From positions 5,022,001 through 5,086,000 of the forward strand of contig OX387203.1 in NCBI GenBank assembly GCA_947561715.1: 64,000 bases of DNA, given 5' to 3'. Source of the DNA: Ascidia mentula (taxonomy: Eukaryota; Chordata; Ascidiacea; Phlebobranchia; Ascidiidae). Within the stretch, counting starts at the first letter, position 1. Every line of letters begins with the position of its first letter. A model generated the notes under the pieces. The model was given only the letters and a program-made list of their open reading frames with translations. It searched no databases and was not told where the DNA came from. Shown here in pieces: positions 56,013-64,000 of this stretch. The translations under genes and the position numbers were made by a program.

Positions 56013-56529
56013 ATGTTACAAAACAAACAAGATTCGTTACAACAAAAGTGGCGCAATCACCGCTTGAACTCCTTTCGCTCTGTAACTGTACTCAATGGTT
56101 AATTAGTAGGCCTTTGACCAGCACTAATCGTATATCTAAAAACGAAGTTTCTTCGATAGGATTAATGTGGGCAATTTACTCTTTGACTTCCAAGAAAGAT
56201 TTAAAGGAACAACTCATCATTGGAAGATATTTGAAATGATGGTTTTAGTCGCTTTTAGCGAGGCCGGTTTACTCACAAACCCTCCGAGTTGAAATCTTTT
56301 ATGTATTGACACGAAATCTTACGAAGCATTATAATTGTGGCTATACTGGAGACTGCTAACGTATCTCACCTGGCGGGAGATACCCAGGTGGGTGTAAGTC
56401 TATTACGACACCGTTGCGCAACTGCTCTCTTTGTCTCAGGCCAGAACAGGAACAACTGACGTTTCTGAAATCAATGAAACCAAACTGTTTAGTGAGGAAC
56501 ATCAGAGCATTGACGTTTGCAGAAACTAG
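56013..56529 (+). CDS. Small two-exon gene candidate, 52 residues
   Basis: Exon 1 56013-56081 (MLQNKQDSLQQKWRNHRLNS, then FRS) with donor tct|gtaact and exon 2 56440-56529 after a strong pyrimidine tract and cag acceptor, reading ARTGTTDVSEINETKLFSEE, then HQSIDVCRN and a stop. The join is phase 0. A TATA box stands 34 nt upstream and AATAAA at 56654-56659, so a complete mini transcription unit is visible. No signal peptide, no membrane segment, no recognised family. Could be a real small intracellular protein or a non-coding transcript; the evidence is architecture only. Confidence 0.4.
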
Positions 56530-56783
56530 AAAGCCTACTCGTTTGCTTAAAGTGCATATGATTAAGTTTTTTTCAGCATTGATTCCCCCCTGTACACAAA
56601 TTCTTTTTGATAGCTACTAGAAAAGACAAGGATATGTTTAAGAAGAAATTGCAAATAAAACATACAAACTGAAAAACAAATTTACTCTAAAGATTATTAA
56701 GTTGCATTATATTTACATATAGGTTAATATAAAAATAACAAAGTAAACTAGGTATTTTTTAGGTTTTTGTCATTTTACTAAAC

Positions 56784-57751
56784 ATGTCGTCAGTCAAAAA
56801 CGTTCTGAGCTGTCTTGTATTCATCAACGGGTTGACATTAATTTTGCAAATTTTTACGCTTTCTGGCGTCAACTTTGTAGTGTACGGAAATTGATACACC
56901 ACTGGTATCCTGGTGTACTGTGTCGATGAGAATTGCACCGAAAAAGGAGACGCTGATGTATTTGATCGCGCTAATTTCACCGTACAAAAACAAGGTAATG
57001 TTGTGATTGTGATGATTTGTTTCGTGGAAGTTAATCGAGTCAAAATAAACTTTAGGTGTTGATGAAGGGCTTTACGCACTTGTTCTACTTTCAATCCTTG
57101 AATTGATAGTGAACAGCATATGTGCTGTCCTTCAGGAACAGCATATGTGCTGTCCTTCAGGAATATGCAGAAAGGCTTACAAAGTTACTTTGATGTGCAA
57201 CAGAATCTTTGGTATGACTAAATCTGTTGTGCGCTCATCATTGAATTTATAATTTATAATTGGACATACCTTTTTTCTGCAGGTTTTGCTAGTTATCTGA
57301 CCTTTCTTGTATGGTGTGGAATAACTTTGGAGCGATATTACAACAAATTTGCTAAAGACTTGGTATTTCAATTACGTAATCAAACCATGGCCCAAAACAG
57401 TGTTGACGAATTCCAAGTTATCTTTCCATTTGGCTACAACGTTTTGCTCTACTTCATATGTATTCATCTGCATCTGTTGTCTGTTATTTTGGACGGTTAG
57501 CTTTGGTCTGGTAAGTTTAAGGTTTTTTAATAAGCAGCATTTAGGGCCACGTTATGACCCAAATGTGCAGTTTCGGTGATTTAAAGGTTTATAGTAAATG
57601 GTTAAAATTGAACTATGGGGGTCCGCGACACCAAGTTGTGGAAATGTGTTCCATTATAAAGATCAAGGTTTTATGTGCAGAAATAAAAAAGAACAAACAA
57701 AGACCGCAACAAGATATTCAACGTCTAGGTGAAGACGAAACTCAACAGTGA
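56784..57751 (+). CDS. Claudin/PMP22-like four-helix membrane protein, probably disrupted
   Basis: Exons 56784-56994, 57056-57211, 57283-57362, 57418-57510 and a last exon near 57692-57751 (RPQQDIQRLGEDETQQ). Four hydrophobic segments are visible: VLSCLVFINGLTLILQIFTL, YALVLLSILELIVNSICAVL, YLTFLVWCGITL and SYVFICICCLLFWTVSFGL. The first extracellular loop has G-x-L-x-x-C-x4-C (GILVYCVDENC), like the W-GLW-C-C claudin signature, then an N-glycosylation site (NFT). At codon 37 (56892-56894) a TGA stands where the signature tryptophan (TGG) is expected. Either the gene is dead or polymorphic, or the start is misjudged. A 25-bp direct duplication at 57111-57160 lies in exon 2 and the long frame depends on it. 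The third intron is only 55 nt. The last splice is uncertain. AATAAA at 57762-57767. Confidence 0.5.
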
Positions 57752-57767
57752 CAGTTTTGTAAATAAA

Positions 57768-58380
57768 TATTCATTTCCTGATGTGTACATTTTTGTAAGG
57801 ATTGTGTTTGTTGTTCAAATTGCATAAAAAACAGCATGGCTTTTGGTTGGATTTGCATTATTTGTGATACTTTTTATTCGTTGTCATATATATTTCGTGA
57901 AGTGCATATCAGACACCAAATTTGTAATAAATATATAATGGTCCAGGAATTGGTATTAATGTGTGTATCAATTACAGAGTAACTAAGCAACTGTTGTAAT
58001 TTGCCACGTCAACTGTGCACGGGCTGGAACGCGACCCCTGCTCCTCCCACCAGCCATTGACACAACGTCGGTTCTCTGCTATGAGAACGAACAAACGCTT
58101 AACACAATAAATAATACCAACAGCAACATATAACAATTTCTCGGGATCCAGGCTGCAAATTTATATTAATCATTTGCTTAATTTATGGCAGACTGATTCG
58201 TCATTAAATAACTGGTTCGAAATATAAATGTCACTGCACATTTAAGTAGCTCATCGGCATTCTTAAAAGACAAATATATTTCGCTTAACAGCTTCTGTGA
58301 AAACAACGCAAAAGAACATACTTTAAACTAGAAAAGGATTGGTCAATCTTATCGCAACCTCCGCTGTGTGTGCAACTAAA
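57768..58380. other. Intergenic DNA
   Basis: AT-rich; no gene or recognised repeat apart from a short GC-richer stretch at 58020-58070. Confidence 0.4.
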
Positions 58381-58885
58381 ATCCTTCACAATCTGACCGC
58401 CAAGAGTTTCATAACACACTTAACAAACGATAACATGTGCGGGTTTATGTACATAGCAATTTTGCTGCACCATATTGCAGGCTGTCCGTTTCCTGCTGGT
58501 ATTTGCATACTTTGGTCTCCCATTGTTAACGTGCAATATTGATTTTAAACCTATTCACCAGAATAAAGTTCCACCTAGGCTTATTATTTGTTTACACACA
58601 TAATTTTACATGTAGAATGTTCAAAACATACCAGTTTGTATTAGGCTTTACCATTCGGATGACAACAGTCGTCATCACTTATACGTTAATTTTGATTGCT
58701 GTATTTTTGCGAGATTTGCCACTAAATGTCATTGCAATAACTAAACAATAAATTATATATTTGTGTCCTCAATTCTAACAGCTTCTTTGTAACCTGTGTT
58801 ATCATTTCATAGTGACAAGTTAAAGTATGTTGTTATTGTTTATTGCACATGTCAGAATGGAAGTTCTGTTGACGTGGGTCGCACT

Positions 58886-59704
58886 TCAATATTCGGACAA
58901 CTCTTCAGTTTGATCACGAATCATCACACTTGAATGGCACATGTGACCCATTTTGCAAACGACACAAAAATATTTTTCTGGTCAAAACAAAAGTTGTTAA
59001 AAACTTCGTGCTGGATGCAATAGCTCATAATGTAAACGTTACACATCACCATCAACCAGAAACTGAACGTCAAAGATTACTGCCTTTCATGGGCTATAAA
59101 AACACAATCGACGCTAAAATGTCGTCACCACGTTCCTTCATAGGGACACTACACGCTAAAACTTATAATTCGATATGTTCTGTTATACATCGTAAGTTGT
59201 TGATTTCAGAATCCAAAATCAAATTCTAACATTCTAATTGGGGTTGCGATTCATCAGATAAAAAACCCGGTTTCAATAAAATGTTTGTCAGATTATTTGA
59301 CAAAAGAAAGATTTGTTTCAAGAACACATTCGGTGCAAAGGGCAAAATGTCGGTATCACTTACTTTTCCATCTTCGGTGGCGGCGGCAATCGGAAATGCA
59401 CAACCTGTTGCATCGTCTCTACCAAATCAAGATGATAAACTGTTACAGTTGAATCCATGAAATGTTGTGTAAAAATTCAACAAACTTACCCTTGAAACTG
59501 CATCGGCGAAACCTTTATATCAAAACAATCGCAAATCATTACATTTTCACAAAATTTGAAGCTGTACTTTATATTGCAACTAACGTACCGCAAATAATTC
59601 ACATTATTAGCATACATACAGGGCTTTAATTCTAAGATGACAAAAACAATTGTCTCACCGTCAAATACAAGAAGAAGAACCAACGATGCAAGTAGAATCC
59701 TCAT
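58886..59704 (-). CDS. Six-cysteine secreted peptide C3
   Basis: Four exons on the minus strand: 59704-59659 (signal MRILLASLVLLLVFD, phase 1), 59512-59490 (short linker GFADAVSR, 12 nt less than in C2 and C4), 59418-59364 (RRCNRLCISDCRRHRRWK, phase 1) and 58977-58886. The last exon gives FCVVCKMGHMC (C-x2-C-x5-C) and the tail IRDQTEELSEY, acidic but unlike that of C2/C4. Total 71 residues. The mature core is very basic (RRR before the first cysteine). Minus-strand AATAAA near 58840. A different frame of the cysteine exon contains a stop, so only the spliced phase-0 reading is coding. Confidence 0.8.
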
Positions 59705-61226
59705 GACTCTATGTGATCACAACATCTATCTGCCACCAACGCACAAGTGTTTACCTTATATCTGGAAAGCACATCTACAAACTGAAAGTTTCAACGGGAT
59801 TGTCAGGTTACGAAACCAAAACCACAGCTGCATTGTCGACAAATAGAATTTCCTTTCGATGAATACGGAATTTCAAACAAGGGAATTCCTGCGATTCTGA
59901 ACGCGTATCCGCATGATTAAAGATAGTTTCGCACAGTGTTTGTGCTAGTTCCATCACTCCATGCACAATGAAGATTACCGGATTTCCATTCTGCTGGATC
60001 AGCAAAACTCGACACTTAAATAGTTGCAGAACTTCTTTGCAGTAAGCTCGTGATTTGTGCAACGAAACTTTGCATAAGCGCGTTTACTTCTCCATTAAAT
60101 ATCCAAATTCCAATAAAATTTGCCTAATTTTGGCTAATATAACTATACAGTAGTATCATGTTCGGCGCAACGCTGTTGAAAGCAAGGCATTGGAATGCCT
60201 GTTCATTGCGCACAATTAGCGGATGAAACGCAATCCTGAAAGCTACATATTGCACAAGAAATGACGCGATTGGAGTCGGTCGACATAAGGCGAAGGAATA
60301 AATAATGCGTATACAACTGTCAGATTTTGACTGATAGTACCTTGTTCCCATGTGATACGTTAGTGATCAAGTTTTATTGGCTACTTTGGTCGATTGATGC
60401 TGCGCTAAGTGTTTAGGCTATCGCGAATAAGATTTTTTGTTCTTAATTCAGATAGTTTAGCGTATAGTTCGCCTTTTAGCCTATTTAGGCGAATAGCCTA
60501 AAAACCTGCGGTGTTGACTTTTGTTGTGTGACATGTAGGATAATAGTGACGAGAAAGCAAGTTTGCCAGCGCACTGTACGCTGGCCACACTATTAGCTAA
60601 TTGTGTTAGCAAGTTAATAACCTTAAACTTATCTTACTAGGCGACTGAGAAGGTCCAAAATATACCATACAAGTAATATACCATAGCGGACCGGGATTTC
60701 CAGAATAACACAACATAACACTGATTGGTAATACTATCCAAGCGAACAGGATATAGATTTTCCTGAATGCAAAACAATAGCATAATGCAGGATATAAATT
60801 AATTGCATCGACCTTTGTGAGAACACAACTATTATAGTACGGCGTGCTGATGCGAATTAGAAATATCATGGAAAAGTTTATGATAAGCAATGGATAAAAT
60901 TATAATCAGTGAATTGCGTACATCACAATCTGGGTCTCAGCGATACAGCATTTCGTTGACTATAGTGGCGGTCTTTGTCACTTTGGATAAGAGTCGCCAC
61001 ACTCTTCTGGTGACTGCAGTAGCCATTATCATACGATTTATGGTATTTAGGAATATTTGTCACTATAAACGTCATTGCAATAGCAAAGCAATTAATTTTA
61101 AAACTTTGTCTTCAATTCTAACAGCTTCCTATAACCTGTGTTATCATTTCATATTGACAAGTTAAACCATGCTTTTATTATTTCTTGGCATGTCAATAAG
61201 TGAGTTATGTCGACATTTGTCGCACT

Positions 61227-61952
61227 TCACTTTTCGGGTTCGTCCTCTGTGTGGTCATGCAGGATTGATCGTATGCACAGGTTACTCATGTGGCAAAGAA
61301 GACAAGCATATTTTTCTGCATAAACCAAAAGTTGTTGAAGACTTCGTACTAAATGCAATAGGTTACCACTTCATAGGGACCTTACAAGCTAAAACCATAA
61401 ATTCTATACGTTCTGTTATAAATCTTAAGTGGTTGATTTTAGAATCCAAAGTTACATTTAAACATACCAATTGGGGGTTGCGATACATCTGATAAGAAAC
61501 CAGGTTTCAATAAAATGTTTGTCAAATTATTTCCCAAAAGAAAGATTTGTTTCAAAAACACATTCGGTACAAAGGGCAAAATGTCGGTATCACTTACTTT
61601 TGCATCCGCGGTGACGGCTGCAATCGGAAATGCACAACCTGTTGCATCGTTTCTACCAAATAAAGTTGATAAACTGTTACAGTTGAATCCATGAAGTGTT
61701 GTGTAAAAATTCAACAAACTTATTACCTTTGAAACTTTCTTCCACGAAGCATCGGCGAAACCTTCATGTCAAAAGCAGTCCCAAATTAATACAATATTTG
61801 AAGCTTTACTTTAAATTGCAACTAACGAAACGCAAATAATTCATATTATTGTTAATAATATACATACAGGGCTTTAATTCTAAGATGTCAAAAACAATTG
61901 TCTCACCGTCAAATACAAGAAGAAGAACCAACGATGCAAGTAGAATCCTCAT
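61227..61952 (-). CDS. Six-cysteine secreted peptide C4
   Basis: Four exons on the minus strand: 61952-61907 (signal, phase 1), 61761-61727 (GFADASWKKVSK, phase 0), 61652-61598 (KRCNRLCISDCSRHRGCK, phase 1) and 61315-61227 (YACLLCHMSNLC, then an acidic DHTEDEPEK tail). Total 74 residues. A seventh cysteine (RGC) is present, which would allow a free thiol or dimer. SKKR before the first cysteine is a good dibasic processing site. Minus-strand AATAAA near 61175; TATA-like atataagg near 62004-62009. All junctions canonical. Best-preserved member of the C group and the clearest example for family searches. Confidence 0.82.
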
Positions 61953-62339
61953 GACTCTATGTGATCACAACATCCATCTGCCACCAACTCACAAGTGTTT
62001 ACCTTATATCTGGAAAGCTCAGCTACAAACTGATATTTTCACTTCGATTGTCAGGTTACGAAACCAAAACCATAGCTGCATTGTCGACAAATAGAATTTC
62101 CTTTCGATGAATACGGAATTTCAAACAAGGGAATTCCTGCGATTCTGAACGCGTATCCGCATGGTTAAAGATAGTTTCGCACAGTTTTTGTGTTAGTACC
62201 AACACTCCATGCACAATGAAGATTACCGGATTTCCATTCTGCTGGATCAGCAAAACTCGACACTTAAATAGTTGCAGAACCTCTTTGCAGTAAGCACGTG
62301 ATTTGTGCAACGAAACTTTGCATAAGCGCGTACTTGGCT

Positions 62340-63206
62340 AATAAATATCAAAGCACCAATACAGTTTACTTGATTTTAGATAATATAAACATTTTGATAA
62401 TGTTTGATGACAAAAACGCAAAATATTTGTTTTCTGCAGGCAATCAACTTAATACCAGATGTTGGATTAATTGCAATAAAAGTTAAGGGCAGTTATTCGG
62501 CAATGAATATAAAAAGACGGGGTGTATTTCTAGGTAGAAACACTGAAGCTCTGTCTGCAACTCAATAAAAACACTATTAGCTTTAATTCGAAACCAACAT
62601 AATTGTTTCGCAAATTAAACGTTAAGTCATAAGGAGTTGTTTTGTGTCGAGGTTTACAAGGCGGCGAGTTTAGTTTGCAATTCAGAAATAGTTTCTATCA
62701 TTTCTGTAAGCTGCATACAGATGGCCACTGTTTCGCCCTGTAAGGTCTCATCGGTGCAGCTTGGTGTGCCTTTTAGACGACTTTGCCGACCAAACGGCTA
62801 GGCACTTTGTGGTGACTATTCAATCACTGTCATCTGTTTGGCACCAAACAAGGTGCATTCCACGGACACAACAAGGTGGAAACACTGTGGCTAAGCAAAT
62901 GCTAAATCAATATATTCTATCTTTGCCTACGTGTGAAGGCGTCTTGTTACGAGAAGTGAGATTTAAAATTAAGTTTCTTTGAAAATTGGTTTTTTATTAC
63001 AAGCCTAATGAAGGAAATCACAGCACACAGTTAGAGTAATAACCCTCATGTCCTACTGCAATCTGTGATTAAAGTGCAATTGCACTGGCTGACGAAATCA
63101 TCTGTATTTTCAAGATACTTCTGCGAAGCTAAAATACGAAATTAGTAACCATTTTGGGCAACTAAAACAGAATTTAGTTTATTTTCATTGACAGCGAATT
63201 TATATC
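62340..63206. other. Intergenic DNA with a dispersed repeat
   Basis: 62710-62880 is a diverged copy of the repeat seen in the A1/A2 introns (agctgcatacagatggcc ... ggtctcatcggtgcagctt). Minus-strand AATAAA for gene E lies near 63184. No other gene. Confidence 0.5.
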
Positions 63207-63534
63207 TCATGACCAAAAACGACCACGAGGAGCCCAAAAAGTTGTGGTAGTAAAACTGCTGCAAAATCGGTTGCGTTTGCAGTGCATGCATACTACTTGT
63301 CCTGTAAGAAAAAAAGTTACGTATTGGATAGACCATTCTTATATCCATTATAACTACCAATAAATGAGGAGTTGCTTTTGCAGGATGAGCGACAGTATAA
63401 TCTGCAATACCACGGTCTTCGCGCCTGTGGAAAACCAAATGTTATAAACAACTTTAGAACGTTAACCAAAACATTCATACCTGTGTCGCAGTCGCGCACC
63501 GCAACAGAAAAAACAGAACAACAGGTTTTATAAT
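63207..63534 (-). CDS. Six-cysteine secreted peptide E (start uncertain)
   Basis: Three exons on the minus strand: 63534-63481, 63424-63334 and 63301-63207. Exon 1 is hydrophobic and signal-like (IIKPVVLFFLLRCATATQ) but begins with ATT; a stop lies two codons upstream and an AG directly before it, so either the true start exon lies further upstream or the start codon is lost. Exon 2 gives WYCRLYCRSSCK (C-x3-C-x3-C), phase 0 in and 1 out. Exon 3 gives VVCMHCKRNRFC (C-x2-C-x5-C) and a tail ending WAPRGRFWS. The three-exon plan and phases equal group A. Acceptors (ttttccacag, tttttcttacag) are strong; donors are gtatga and gtctat. Unlike B-D the tail is basic and aromatic. A perfect 36-bp inverted repeat lies just upstream. 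Confidence 0.65.
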
Positions 63535-63589
63535 CTGTTATGGTCAAGTGCCCTGCGCTCAGAAAACAAAGCAATTCAAATGAAGAATG

Positions 63590-63692
63590 ATCTTTAATAC
63601 GAACAAGATAGCCAATACAATGGTATAGAACTTCATTCCAACGTTTTTGTATTCTCTACCATTGTATTGGCTATCTTGTTCGTATTAAAGAT
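63590..63692. repeat. Perfect 36-bp inverted repeat with 31-nt loop
   Basis: 63590-63625 and 63657-63692 are exact reverse complements (arm starts atctttaatacgaacaag). Located about 55 nt upstream of the first visible exon of peptide E. Could be a foldback MITE, a cruciform-prone element or a hairpin RNA. Confidence 0.8.
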
Positions 63693-64000
63693 GTGTAGAA
63701 CACTCTTCTGATCAACCAAAAGCCCTCAGCAAAATAATCACGCATTCCGTAAACAGCCGCACTTGGATTTACGAGTCATGAAGCTTGTGCTGACAAACTA
63801 AGGAAGGATATCAGTACATCGTGACATTTATACGAATAGCGTTTTTCTTCAGTATTGGCTTTCTTATAAGATAAATATCGCCTTTCAATCAGATGTTATT
63901 TCCATTTCTTTCACAACTTAAGAAACCAGGTACAACTGTCACAGAGAAAATTACTCTTTATTACTTCACAGAACATGTCACACCATTTCGCCAAATGACT
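63693..64000. other. Window end, nothing recognised
   Basis: No splice-supported coding stretch on either strand. Confidence 0.4.

Larger units (their letters stand above)
58390..62335. repeat. C tandem units 3 and 4
   Basis: Unit 3 runs to about 60470; its left 400 bp are diverged from the others (58400-58750). Unit 4 starts at about 60493 with cctaaaaacctgcggtgttg and ends near 62335. Each has one C gene on the minus strand. Confidence 0.8.

Overview
The window looks like AT-rich nuclear DNA of an invertebrate chordate, most likely an ascidian tunicate such as Ciona. This rests on compact multi-exon genes with introns of 55 nt to about 1 kb, chordate-like Lunapark, RPL19 and tropomyosin genes, and a secreted protease that mixes astacin, kringle and thrombospondin type-1 modules. 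Species assignment is inference; no database was searched. All gene models were built by hand from splice sites, reading phase and family knowledge.

Left part (1-10200): the 3' part of a Lunapark gene (+), a complete RPL19 gene (-) and a complete 285-residue tropomyosin gene (+). RPL19 and tropomyosin are divergent and share an intergenic region of about 1.2 kb. 10200-13200 holds little beyond a hAT-like MITE.

Middle (13300-27200) and right end (50000-63550): the main discovery. Eleven small loci on both strands encode short secreted peptides. Each has a signal-peptide exon, one exon with C-x3-C-x3-C and a last exon with C-x2-C-x5-C, with the same intron phase between the two cysteine exons; two loci depart in the spacing of one exon. 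Five groups are recognised: A1-A3 (+), D (-), B1-B2 (+, inside a 2.6-2.8 kb tandem duplication), C1-C4 (-, inside 2.2-2.3 kb tandem units) and E (-). Several have a cationic cysteine core and an acidic C-terminal tail, the layout of antimicrobial peptide precursors. I propose a lineage-specific multigene family of secreted, possibly antimicrobial, six-cysteine peptides. C1 is broken, D lacks an AG acceptor where one is expected, and E has no visible ATG.

27200-41300 is repeat-dominated. It holds three arrays of a 190-bp satellite, two Penelope-like element fragments (RT and GIY-YIG domains, with hammerhead-like motifs nearby), tRNA-like SINE units, a foldback, and four copies of a dispersed repeat with a conserved short ORF. 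Decayed cysteine-rich exons that may be distant relatives of the peptide family lie here too.

41392-49654 is an 18-exon gene for a secreted 826-residue metalloprotease: signal peptide, short Cys-rich segment, astacin domain with intact zinc and Met-turn motifs, kringle, TSP1, TSP1, kringle, TSP1, kringle, kringle. Between C2 and C3 lie a tandem repeat, a tiny two-exon candidate gene with a good TATA box, and a claudin-like four-helix membrane protein gene with a TGA at a conserved tryptophan position.
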